A stretch of DNA of 5,384 bases from Lachnospiraceae bacterium (GTDB taxonomy: Bacteria > Bacillota_A > Clostridia > Lachnospirales > Lachnospiraceae), in the NCBI GenBank assembly GCA_009911175.1, contig QXWX01000195.1, forward strand, positions 1 to 5,384, read 5' to 3'. How positions within the stretch are numbered: the first letter of the stretch is position 1; each line of letters starts with the position of its first letter. Shown here piece after piece: positions 1 through 5,384 of the stretch. The notes beneath the pieces are model-generated. The model worked only from the letters and a program-made list of their open reading frames with translations, had not been told where the DNA came from and did no database searches. The position numbers and the translations under genes were made by a program.

Positions 1-71
1 CCGTCCGGCAGTCAGCCGGATAGGGAACGGCAAAATTTTTTACATTTCTTTTACTTCTTTATCTCACATGA
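1..71. other. Unassigned left-end segment abutting a broken Maff2 gene
   Basis: This stretch does not encode the N-terminal half of Maff2 that should lie here. It has a GC-rich inverted repeat, then AAAATTTTTT and a long pyrimidine-rich run. The plus frame starting at base 2 stays open through the junction to the TAA at 170-172. The frame starting at base 1 is open to a TGA at 100-102. Neither gives a recognisable protein. It could be the edge of an insertion, a deletion scar or an assembly join; the sequence alone does not decide. Confidence 0.5.
3..21. repeat. GC-rich hairpin (7-bp stem, 5-nt loop)
   Basis: GTCCGGC (3-9) pairs with GCCGGAT (15-21) around the loop AGTCA, giving six Watson-Crick pairs and one G-U pair. 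A second, competing pairing is GCCG (15-18) with CGGC (28-31), which is followed by AAAA and a six-T run (36-41). The second form resembles a weak intrinsic terminator of something to the left, but its stem is only 4 bp with a 9-nt loop. A terminator call is therefore tentative. Confidence 0.35.
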
Positions 72-167
72 GCAAAATCACAGGGGATCAAGCAGCTTAT
101 GAGTGGAGGGGGCATTATCATTGTGGCGCAGACGGTGATCCCACAGCTTTCCAGCCTGTTTTCATAA
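72..167 (+). pseudogene. Maff2-family protein, C-terminal fragment (5' end missing)
   Basis: The frame reads AKSQGIKQLMSGGGI at its start and ends with PQLSSLFS before TAA at 165-167. From memory this matches the C-terminal half of Maff2 proteins, small (about 70 aa) two-helix membrane proteins encoded just before the VirB6/TrbL-like gene in Clostridial ICEs. Their exact role is not established; a pilin-like or channel-associated role is a guess. Only 31 codons remain. A TGA (69-71) stands directly before the Ala codon where the family normally reads Pro-Gly, and nothing to the left resembles the missing N-terminal hydrophobic helix. An in-frame ATG at 99 could give a 22-residue peptide but has only a poor ribosome binding site. 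The fragment stops 5 nt before the next gene, the usual arrangement. I consider it broken rather than merely mis-started. Confidence 0.72.
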
Positions 168-172
168 GATAA

Positions 173-1045
173 ATGGGTGGCATCATAGACAAAATCACTG
201 ATTTCATAAAGGAGATGCTGCAGGGGTGGGTGCTTAGCAACCTTGATACCATGTTCTCCGATGTCAATGATAAGGTCGGGACGATTGCGGGGGAGGTCAG
301 CAAGACACCCAGCACATGGAACTCCGGCATATTCAGCATGATACGGACGCTTTCGGAGAACGTGGTAGTCCCCATAGCAGGCATGATAATCAGTTTTGTG
401 CTGATCTATGAGCTGATAACAATGGTAATCGACAAAAACAATATGCATGACTTTGATACAAGCCTGTTCTTCCGTTTTTTATTTAAGGCTTGTATCGCTG
501 TCATGCTGCTTTCCAAGACCTTTGATATAGTCATGGCGGTGTTTGACGTGGGAAGCCATGTGGTGACACAGGCGGCAGCATCAATCTCCGGTTCAACGAG
601 CCTTGACGTTCAGGCTACCCTTACAACCATGTTCAACAACCAGATTGACACAATGGGGATAGGGGAGCTTATCGGTCTTGGTCTGGAAACTATGGTAATC
701 AGCTTATGTATGAAAATCATGTCCGTCCTCATCACCGTCATTCTATATGGGCGCATGATTGAAATATACCTTTATGTGTCAGTTGCGCCAATCCCGGCAG
801 CGACAGTTACCAACCGGGAATGGGGTACAATCGGGACAAATTATTTAAAAGGGCTTGTCGCACTTGCTTTTCAGGGGTTCTTTATCATGGTATGCGTGGC
901 GATCTATGCTGTGCTTGTGGCGAGTGTCGCAGTGGCGGGCAATCTGCACAGCGCATTGTGGTCGGTGGCGGCATATACCGTAATCCTCTGTTTCAGCTTA
1001 TTCAAGACAGGCTCATTATCAAAATCAATTTTCAATGCCCATTGA
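173..1045 (+). CDS. VirB6/TrbL-like conjugal transfer membrane protein
   Basis: A 290-residue polytopic membrane protein, predicted to be the inner-membrane channel component (VirB6/TrbL role) of the ICE mating apparatus. The N-terminal ~60 residues are amphipathic and include KTPSTWNSGIFSMIRTLSEN (44-63), a stretch I associate with TrbL-family proteins of Tn1549-like elements. About six hydrophobic segments follow, near residues 64-86, 99-121, 165-190, 195-210, 226-256 and 260-277. YVSVAPIPAA (201-210) resembles the conserved loop of VirB6/TrbL proteins. The protein ends FKTGSLSKSIFNAH, and the length is normal for the group. No Shine-Dalgarno sequence precedes the ATG at 173; the upstream Maff2 frame ends 5 nt before it, so translation was probably coupled to Maff2. 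That coupling may be weakened by the upstream break. The family call rests on sequence resemblance and context. Confidence 0.85.
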   Translation: MGGIIDKITDFIKEMLQGWVLSNLDTMFSDVNDKVGTIAGEVSKTPSTWNSGIFSMIRTLSENVVVPIAGMIISFVLIYELITMVIDKNNMHDFDTSLFFRFLFKACIAVMLLSKTFDIVMAVFDVGSHVVTQAAASISGSTSLDVQATLTTMFNNQIDTMGIGELIGLGLETMVISLCMKIMSVLITVILYGRMIEIYLYVSVAPIPAATVTNREWGTIGTNYLKGLVALAFQGFFIMVCVAIYAVLVASVAVAGNLHSALWSVAAYTVILCFSLFKTGSLSKSIFNAH

Positions 1046-1080
1046 GTACAAAAATGCTGTACTTGGCGGGCATTTCCCAC

Positions 1081-1088
1081 GAAAGGAG
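1081..1088 (+). promoter_or_regulatory. Ribosome binding site setting the PrgI start
   Basis: GAAAGGAG lies 6 nt before ATG 1095. This favours ATG 1095 over the in-frame ATG at 1035, which lies inside the end of the VirB6-like gene and would add 20 residues not typical of PrgI proteins. Confidence 0.8.
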
Positions 1089-1094
1089 CAGACT

Positions 1095-1502
1095 ATGGCA
1101 ATATCCGTACCAGTGCCGAAAGACCTGAGTGGAATCAAGACAAAAGTAGCGTTGAACCTTACCAAAAGGCAGATTATCTGCTTTTCGGGAGCTGCCCTTG
1201 TGGGCGTACCCTTATATTTCCTTACCAAAGGGGTATTGGGGACACAGGGGGCGGCGCTTATCATGGTAGGCGCAATGCTGCCATTCTTCTTTTTGGCAAT
1301 GTATGAAAAAGACGGTTTCCCGGCAGAGAAGGTTTTATACTTCATGCTCCGGCAGAAGGTACTCACGCCGGGAATCAGACCTTATAAATCGGAAAACCTC
1401 TACGGGCAGTTGGAGGAACGGGAAAGAATCAGGAGGGAGGTATGTTTCCTTGAACAAAAAGCAAAAGGCGGGGGCGGCAAAGCCAAAACCGCAGGAAAAT
1501 AA
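1095..1502 (+). CDS. PrgI-family (VirB3-like) conjugal transfer protein
   Basis: A 135-residue small membrane protein, predicted to pair with the VirB4 ATPase at the inner membrane of the type IV secretion channel, as VirB3 does in the VirB system and PrgI in pCF10. It begins MAISVPVPKDLSGIKTKVA, the characteristic PrgI opening. Two transmembrane helices follow (about 27-46 and 50-70), then a cytoplasmic part with FPAEKVLYFMLRQK (75-88) and RPYKSENLY (95-103), the conserved 'RPYK(T/S)ENLY' region. The C-terminus is charged and Gly/Lys-rich. The start at 1095 is set by a good ribosome binding site and by family length. The last 53 nt also encode the beginning of VirB4 in another frame, so the Gly/Lys tail is constrained by two reading frames. 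The gene lies 49 nt after the VirB6-like gene. Confidence 0.88.
   Translation: MAISVPVPKDLSGIKTKVALNLTKRQIICFSGAALVGVPLYFLTKGVLGTQGAALIMVGAMLPFFFLAMYEKDGFPAEKVLYFMLRQKVLTPGIRPYKSENLYGQLEERERIRREVCFLEQKAKGGGGKAKTAGK
1431..1440 (+). promoter_or_regulatory. Strong ribosome binding site for VirB4 inside the PrgI gene
   Basis: AGGAGGGAGG is a near-perfect Shine-Dalgarno sequence, 9 nt before TTG 1450 in the VirB4 frame. In the PrgI frame the same bases encode part of the RIRREV segment. Its strength and position are the main argument for a TTG start. The alternative ATG 1507 has only a weaker AGGAAAA upstream. Confidence 0.7.
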
Positions 1503-3936
1503 GCGGATGCCGGAAAAGGCGGGGCTGACCTTATCAGAAAAGAAACGCCTTGCAGAGCTGAAACGTGTGCTTGCCGGGAACAGCAAAGAGCAGGCGAAGC
1601 CGGACACCGCACAGAAAACCATTACATTCAAAAAAATGTACCGGGACGGCATCTGTCAGGTGGCGGACAGTTATTATACAAAAATGGTGGAGTTTTACGA
1701 CATCAACTATGACTTGCTGGAAGTGGAGGATCAGGCGGATATTCTGGAAGAATACAGCAAGCTCATCAATTATTTCGATCCGTCCATAAAGTTCCAGTTG
1801 TTTTTATTTAACAGGCAGGTCAGCGAGCAGGCTCTTGCGGAGCAGTTCGACATTTCCTTACAGGGGGATGCGTTTGACGATATTCGTGACGAGTACACGC
1901 AGATGTTAAAGCACCAGTCGGCAAAGGGCAACAATGGCATTATCAAATCAAAATATCTGATTTTCGGCGTGGAAAGCAGCGGGTACAGGGAAGCAAAAAG
2001 CAAGTTAAGCAATATCGAGAAGGACGTGGTACACAATTTAAACAATATCGGCACGAACGCCAGAGGTCTTGACGGGAAGGAAAGGCTGCGTATCCTGCAT
2101 GAGTATTTCAACCAGGGTACAATGGAGCCTTTCCGTTTTTCGTTTAAGGAGCTGTCAGAATCCGGGAAGTCGGTCAAGGATTATATTGCACCGCCGGGGT
2201 TTGACTTCCGCTATCCGAGCCGCTTCAAGTCCGGCAGCATCTACGGGAGCGTGTCTTACCTTGACATGATTGCGCCGAAGTTTACGGACGAGATGGTGAA
2301 AAAGCTGCTGGATATTGATGATAACCTCACCCTTACCATGCATATGCAGACCATTGATCCGGTGGAAGCAATCAAGATGATAAAACGAGCGCTCACCGAC
2401 ATTCAGAAAATGAAGATTGAGGAGCAGAAAAAGGCAGTAAGAAGCGGCTATGATATGGATATCCTTCCTACGGACATCGTGACTTATGAGAAGGATACGC
2501 TGGATTTACTTGACGATCTGAACACAAGCAACCAGAAACTTATTAAAATGACCTTCCTCATTACCTGTTACGGGAGGACGAAGCGGGAGCTTGAAAACCT
2601 GACACAGAGGGTGTCCGGCATTATCCAGCAGGCGAACTGTAACCTGCGGTGTTTGCAGTATTTACAGGAACAGGGGTTAATGGCAAGTGCGCCGATTGGG
2701 TGTAACGATGTGGGGATTGAAAGAAACCTCACCACAAAGAGCGCCGCTGTCCTTGTGCCTTTCTGCACACAGGAGCTTTTCATGCCTGCGCCCGCCATTT
2801 ATTACGGTCTGAACGCACTCAGCAATAACATGATTATGGCAGACCGGAAAAGGCTGCGTACACCGAACGGGGTGATTTTGGGAACGCCGGGAAGCGGCAA
2901 GTCTTTTTCTGCAAAGCGTGAGATTTTATCCTGTTTCCTTATCACAAAGGACGATATTATTGTCTGCGATCCGGAGGGCGAGTATTTTCCGCTGGTGCAG
3001 GCGCTTCATGGGCAGGTGGTAAGGCTTGCCACTAATTCAAAGGATTACCTGAACCCGATGGACATTCAGCTCTCCCATAAGGGGGATAAGGAAGCGTTGA
3101 AATTAAAGAGCGATTTTTTGATTACCCTGTGTGACCTGATAGCCGGAGGGAAGGACGGTCTGGAGAATGATGAGAAGGGAATCATTGACACCTGTATCAA
3201 GCATATCTATGACGGGTATTTCAAGCACCCGAAGCCGGAGAATATGCCCATACTGGAAGATTTGTATAATGCGCTGTTAAAGTATGAGCCGAGGGACGTT
3301 GCGCCGGAGATGCAGAGGGAAGCGAAGCAGAAGGCGGTACGGATTGCCAATAGCCTTGTGCTGTATGTGCATGGCTCACAGAATTATTTCAACCACCGTA
3401 CTAACGTGGATTCCCATAACCGTATCATGTGCTTTGACATTCGTGATTTGGGTAATCAGCTTAAAGAGATAGGGATGTTGATCGTGCAGGATGCGGTCTG
3501 GAACAGGGTGTCGCAGAACCGGGAGCGCAAAATTGCCACAAGATATTACTGTGATGAGTTCCATTTACTTTTGAAAGAAAAGCAGACCGCCATTTACTCG
3601 GTGGAGATTTGGAAAAGATTCCGGAAATGGGGCGGAATCCCGACAGGCTTGACGCAGAACGTGGGCGATTTTCTGAAATCGGAGGAAATCGAGGGCATCT
3701 TGGGGAACAGCGATTTTGTATATCTGCTGAACCAGAACGCCAAAGACCAGCATATCTTGGCGGACAAGCTGGGACTGTCAGAAAAGCAGCTCATGCACGT
3801 CACTAATTCAGAACCGGGAAGCGGTCTGATACTATTTGACAACGTGGTTATCCCATTCGTGGATAAGTATCCGACAGATACAAAGACTTATGCAATTATG
3901 AATACGAAGCCGGAAGAATCGAAAGGAAGTGAATAA
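1450..3936 (+). CDS. VirB4-type conjugation ATPase
   Basis: An 828-residue AAA+/P-loop ATPase of the VirB4/TraE/PrgJ group, which powers assembly and substrate movement in the type IV secretion system at the cytoplasmic face of the membrane. Residues 1-57 are Lys/Gln-rich. The N-terminal VirB4 domain starts near ITFKKMYRDG (58 on). The nucleotide-binding half has Walker A GTPGSGKS (478-485), DPEGEY (507-512), Walker B with DEFHLLL (D702, E703) and a TQN motif (735-737) before NVGDFLKSEEIEGILGNSDF. The C-terminal segment reads SGLILFDN. All catalytic motifs are intact and the length is normal, so the enzyme should be functional. TTG 1450 is chosen for its ribosome binding site. ATG 1507, giving 809 residues, remains possible; the open frame continues upstream to 1303 but lies inside PrgI. 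The gene overlaps PrgI by 53 nt, implying coupled synthesis of interacting partners. It ends 14 nt before the methyltransferase. Confidence 0.95.
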   Translation: MNKKQKAGAAKPKPQENKRMPEKAGLTLSEKKRLAELKRVLAGNSKEQAKPDTAQKTITFKKMYRDGICQVADSYYTKMVEFYDINYDLLEVEDQADILEEYSKLINYFDPSIKFQLFLFNRQVSEQALAEQFDISLQGDAFDDIRDEYTQMLKHQSAKGNNGIIKSKYLIFGVESSGYREAKSKLSNIEKDVVHNLNNIGTNARGLDGKERLRILHEYFNQGTMEPFRFSFKELSESGKSVKDYIAPPGFDFRYPSRFKSGSIYGSVSYLDMIAPKFTDEMVKKLLDIDDNLTLTMHMQTIDPVEAIKMIKRALTDIQKMKIEEQKKAVRSGYDMDILPTDIVTYEKDTLDLLDDLNTSNQKLIKMTFLITCYGRTKRELENLTQRVSGIIQQANCNLRCLQYLQEQGLMASAPIGCNDVGIERNLTTKSAAVLVPFCTQELFMPAPAIYYGLNALSNNMIMADRKRLRTPNGVILGTPGSGKSFSAKREILSCFLITKDDIIVCDPEGEYFPLVQALHGQVVRLATNSKDYLNPMDIQLSHKGDKEALKLKSDFLITLCDLIAGGKDGLENDEKGIIDTCIKHIYDGYFKHPKPENMPILEDLYNALLKYEPRDVAPEMQREAKQKAVRIANSLVLYVHGSQNYFNHRTNVDSHNRIMCFDIRDLGNQLKEIGMLIVQDAVWNRVSQNRERKIATRYYCDEFHLLLKEKQTAIYSVEIWKRFRKWGGIPTGLTQNVGDFLKSEEIEGILGNSDFVYLLNQNAKDQHILADKLGLSEKQLMHVTNSEPGSGLILFDNVVIPFVDKYPTDTKTYAIMNTKPEESKGSE

Positions 3937-3948
3937 AAGGTGGGGAGG
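3936..3948 (+). promoter_or_regulatory. Ribosome binding site of the methyltransferase gene
   Basis: AAAGGTGG (3936-3943) lies 7 nt before ATG 3951, and a second purine run GGGGAGG reaches to 2 nt before it. The first is at the better distance. Together they support ATG 3951 rather than the internal Met codons at residues 14 and 17. Confidence 0.6.
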
Positions 3949-3950
3949 AA

Positions 3951-4733
3951 ATGGAGAGCGAGGTAAATTTATCAGACCAGATATTTTGTATGGACTGCAT
4001 GGATTTATTTCCGCAAATACCGGATGGATATGTGTCAATGATACTTTCTGATCCTCCGTATGGAATTTCCTATCAGAATAACTTTACCAATACAAAGCAT
4101 CAGATACTGGACGGAGATGAAGGAATAGATTATGAACTTTTTGCACATGAGAGTTACCGGATTTTGAAAAAGGATGCCCATGCGTATTTCTTTACCCGGT
4201 TTGATACCTATCCGTATCATTATGAGTGTTTGCGGCAGGCAGGATTTATTGTAAAAAACTGTATGGTAGTGGAGAAGGGAACGGTGGGAGGGATTGGCGA
4301 TTTGAAGGGAAGTTTTGCCAATAATGCAGAATGGATTATTTTCTGCCAGAAAGGAAGGAGGGTTTTTAACCATACAACATTGCTGCAGAACAGGAAAAAA
4401 GCGGGAAATAGATTCCATGCAGGCAGGGAACTGAGCAAAAAGTATAAAACAAGGTTTAATGCCTGTTGGTTTGGCTCGGAGTATCCCAAAGCAACCTACA
4501 ATTCCGTATGGCAGAAGCAGAATGGGATATATCACCCTACTGTCAAAAATGTGGTATTCCTCTCATGGCTGATTCAAATATCCAGTCAGCCGGGGGAATT
4601 AGTATTTGACGGTTTTATGGGTACAGGAAGTACCGCACTTGCGGCAATATCTACAAAAAGAAGGTATTTAGGTGCGGAGATCAATCCGGGATATTATGAA
4701 ACAGCGGCAAGGAGGATCAGGGAGATGCAGTAA
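3951..4733 (+). CDS. Orphan beta-class DNA methyltransferase (DPPY type)
   Basis: A 260-residue S-adenosylmethionine-dependent DNA methyltransferase of the N6-adenine/N4-cytosine type (N6_N4_Mtase family). Catalytic motif IV is DPPY (34-37, in ILSDPPYGIS). Motif X-like HPTVKN (195-200) and motif I FDGFMGTGST (219-228) come later, followed by YLGAEINPGYYETAARRI (239-256). The order motif IV, variable region, motif X, motif I is that of the beta class. The region about 100-190 is the likely target-recognition part; the recognised sequence cannot be read from it. DPPY is commonest in adenine enzymes, so N6-methyladenine is the more likely product. The family's usual HPTQKP appears as HPTVKN, a mild deviation. 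No restriction enzyme gene is adjacent, so it is probably an element-borne modification enzyme that may protect transferred DNA from restriction. By eye it is more AT-rich than VirB4, hinting at separate acquisition. Confidence 0.88.
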   Translation: MESEVNLSDQIFCMDCMDLFPQIPDGYVSMILSDPPYGISYQNNFTNTKHQILDGDEGIDYELFAHESYRILKKDAHAYFFTRFDTYPYHYECLRQAGFIVKNCMVVEKGTVGGIGDLKGSFANNAEWIIFCQKGRRVFNHTTLLQNRKKAGNRFHAGRELSKKYKTRFNACWFGSEYPKATYNSVWQKQNGIYHPTVKNVVFLSWLIQISSQPGELVFDGFMGTGSTALAAISTKRRYLGAEINPGYYETAARRIREMQ

Positions 4734-4758
4734 ATCAGGTGATTATTATGATGATTTT

Positions 4759-4763
4759 GGAGG
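4759..4763 (+). promoter_or_regulatory. Ribosome binding site setting the start of the repeat protein
   Basis: GGAGG lies 10 nt before ATG 4774. It supports this start over ATG 4672, which is in the same frame but inside the methyltransferase gene. Confidence 0.65.
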
Positions 4764-4773
4764 AACTAAGAGA

Positions 4774-5325
4774 ATGGCACAAAATAAGAAAAAGAATACC
4801 GCCTATCAGAAAAAAGCAGTTTCGGAGTTCCAGAAGGGAGTCGGAAATGCTTTTACTGGTGGCGGCAGTGCTGCCTATCAGCCGAGGGATGCCAATGCCG
4901 GGAAGGATGGGCAGAGCGTGGACAGGAAAAAGCATACAGAAAAGAGAATACGGACGCATCAAGAAACTTTTGGACAAAAAGTCCAGAAGTCCGAAAAGAG
5001 CCAGCCGGGGGAAAACAGCACTTTTACAGAGAATAAAAGCATGGATTTCCAAAAGGAAGATACCGGACAGCACAAATCAAACCATGTTTCAAAGGCTCGT
5101 GCGAAAAAGCAGATGTACCAGCCCGCTTCTGGACAAAAAGTCCAAAAGTCCGGTGCAAAGCCGGGACAGGAAGAAAAGCCGGATTTTGTAAAGGAAAGCA
5201 ATACTTTTACCGGGCAGGAGAATTTCAGCCAGCCGGAGGAAACGGAAAAAAAGCAGGCAGATACAGAGGATTACCACCGGAGGGATACATATAGGCAGTC
5301 GCAGAAAAAAGTAAGCGATGAATAA
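4774..5325 (+). CDS. Hydrophilic internally repeated protein of unknown function
   Basis: A 183-residue protein that I do not recognise. It begins MAQNKKKNTAYQKKAVSEFQ and is dominated by Lys, Gln, Glu, Ser and Gly. It has no signal peptide and no hydrophobic segment, so it is probably cytoplasmic and largely disordered. GQKVQKS occurs at residues 67-73 and again at 120-126, exactly 53 residues apart. Each copy is followed by a related NSTFTENKSMDFQ / SNTFTGQENFSQP segment, so the middle and end look like an old duplication. NAFTGGGSAAYQPRD near residues 40-54 may be a third, diverged copy. The start is chosen from the GGAGG at 4759. It lies 40 nt after the methyltransferase and is presumably co-transcribed. 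In related ICEs an NlpC/P60-type cell-wall hydrolase with a long hydrophilic N-terminus often occupies this part of the operon. This could be a truncated relative of such a region, but no catalytic domain is visible. Confidence 0.7.
   Translation: MAQNKKKNTAYQKKAVSEFQKGVGNAFTGGGSAAYQPRDANAGKDGQSVDRKKHTEKRIRTHQETFGQKVQKSEKSQPGENSTFTENKSMDFQKEDTGQHKSNHVSKARAKKQMYQPASGQKVQKSGAKPGQEEKPDFVKESNTFTGQENFSQPEETEKKQADTEDYHRRDTYRQSQKKVSDE
4967..4989 (+). repeat. Hairpin repeat, copy 1 (inside the hydrophilic protein gene)
   Basis: CTTTTGGAC (4967-4975) and GTCCAGAAG (4981-4989) pair around an AAAAA loop: a 9-bp stem with one T-G pair. It encodes residues 66-72 of the hydrophilic protein, within TFGQKVQKS. 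The core TGGACAAAAAGTCCA recurs 159 bp downstream. Confidence 0.75.
5126..5148 (+). repeat. Hairpin repeat, copy 2 (inside the hydrophilic protein gene)
   Basis: CTTCTGGAC (5126-5134) and GTCCAAAAG (5140-5148) pair around AAAAA with one C-A mismatch; the core TGGACAAAAAGTCCA is identical to copy 1. Both copies lie in the same codon phase, which fits a 53-codon duplication rather than independent insertions. Confidence 0.75.
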
Positions 5326-5384
5326 CCTGCCGGTTTTACATATTCTAAAATCTGTGGGATAATCTTTTTGACTGACAAGTGAAA
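5326..5384. other. Right-end segment without a supported gene
   Basis: The 59 nt after the last stop codon are AT-rich. An ATG at 5319 overlapping the stop opens only a 14-codon frame (MNNLPVLHILKSVG). TTGACT at 5368-5373 resembles a -35 box, but any -10 would fall beyond the window. No clear terminator is seen. Confidence 0.4.

Larger units (their letters stand above)
72..5325 (+). mobile_element. Partial conjugation module of a Tn1549/CTn-like ICE
   Basis: Six consecutive plus-strand reading frames with very short gaps or overlaps encode Maff2 tail, VirB6/TrbL-like, PrgI, VirB4, DNA methyltransferase and a hydrophilic protein. This order (Maff2, TrbL-like, PrgI, VirB4) is known from Tn1549-like ICEs of Clostridia, and the encoded sequences fit those families. 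The boundaries given are those of recognisable element sequence, not attachment sites: no integrase, relaxase, coupling protein or att repeat is visible. The left limit is an abrupt break inside the Maff2 gene. The right limit is the end of the last supported gene. Element type is inferred from gene content. Confidence 0.85.

Noticed and set aside
36..70. Possible promoter: TTTACA (39-44) followed by TTTATC (58-63)
   Set aside because: The spacing is only 13 nt and the -10 match is poor.
1..71. Group II intron 3' end as an explanation for the left segment
   Set aside because: The terminal ...CACAT and an A about 8 nt before the end are compatible, but no domain V (AGC...GTT helix) or domain VI stem can be drawn in the visible bases. 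Not called.
59..448. Minus-strand open frame of 129 codons over the start of the VirB6-like gene
   Set aside because: It lies mostly antisense to a well supported conserved gene, has no recognisable content, and is rich in Cys/His/Tyr as shadow frames often are.
4035..4535. Minus-strand open frame of 166 codons within the methyltransferase
   Set aside because: It is antisense to a complete enzyme with all motifs, shows no family resemblance, and is explained by the AT-rich codon pattern of the sense gene.
4739..5191. Alternative plus-frame protein of 150 codons overlapping the repeat protein
   Set aside because: It is Arg/Lys/Ser-rich in the pattern of a +1 shadow. The frame starting at 4774 has the GGAGG site and contains the ordered repeats, so it is preferred.
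5332..5353. TTTTA...TAAAA hairpin as a transcription terminator
   Set aside because: The stem is short and AT-only, and it is not directly followed by a T-run, so it lacks intrinsic terminator features.
5270..5384. Minus-strand frame open from the right edge, ending within the repeat protein gene
   Set aside because: It has only about 38 codons, runs antisense into a supported gene, and has no recognisable motif.
1..5384. CRISPR array, tRNA, rRNA, riboswitch or origin
   Set aside because: No regularly spaced short repeats, cloverleaf, conserved RNA core or iteron cluster was seen on either strand.

Overview
The window carries a co-directional, plus-strand block of conjugation (type IV secretion) genes. 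It looks like part of an integrative and conjugative element (ICE) of the Tn1549/CTn type found in gut Clostridia. The gene order supports this: Maff2-family tail, VirB6/TrbL-like membrane protein, PrgI (VirB3-like) protein, VirB4-type ATPase, then a DNA methyltransferase. So do the protein sequences and the strong AGGAGG-type ribosome binding sites. Moderate G+C and the conserved wording of the proteins suggest a Lachnospiraceae/Ruminococcaceae-like Firmicute. That host assignment is inference; no rRNA or housekeeping gene is present.

Layout. Positions 1-70 hold no recognisable gene, only a GC-rich hairpin and a pyrimidine-rich tract. At about position 70 the sequence switches abruptly into the last 31 codons of a Maff2-family gene (72-167), whose N-terminal half is missing. 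Next come the polytopic VirB6/TrbL-like protein (173-1045) and the PrgI-family protein (1095-1502). The VirB4 ATPase (1450-3936) starts at a TTG inside the end of the PrgI gene. A beta-class DPPY methyltransferase follows (3951-4733), then a very hydrophilic, internally repeated 183-residue protein (4774-5325) that I do not recognise. The last 59 bases contain no supported gene.

How the genes work together. The VirB6-like and PrgI proteins would form the inner-membrane part of a Gram-positive mating channel. VirB4 would energise its assembly or substrate passage. The methyltransferase probably modifies element DNA, for example against restriction in the recipient. The tight spacing (5, 49, -53, 14 and 40 nt) argues for a single transcript. 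The relaxase, VirD4 coupling protein, NlpC/P60 cell-wall hydrolase and integrase expected of a complete ICE are not in the window.

I see no clearly new biological system. The points most worth checking are the broken Maff2 gene at the left junction, the repeat protein with two hairpin-forming copies exactly 159 bp apart, and the non-matching right end.
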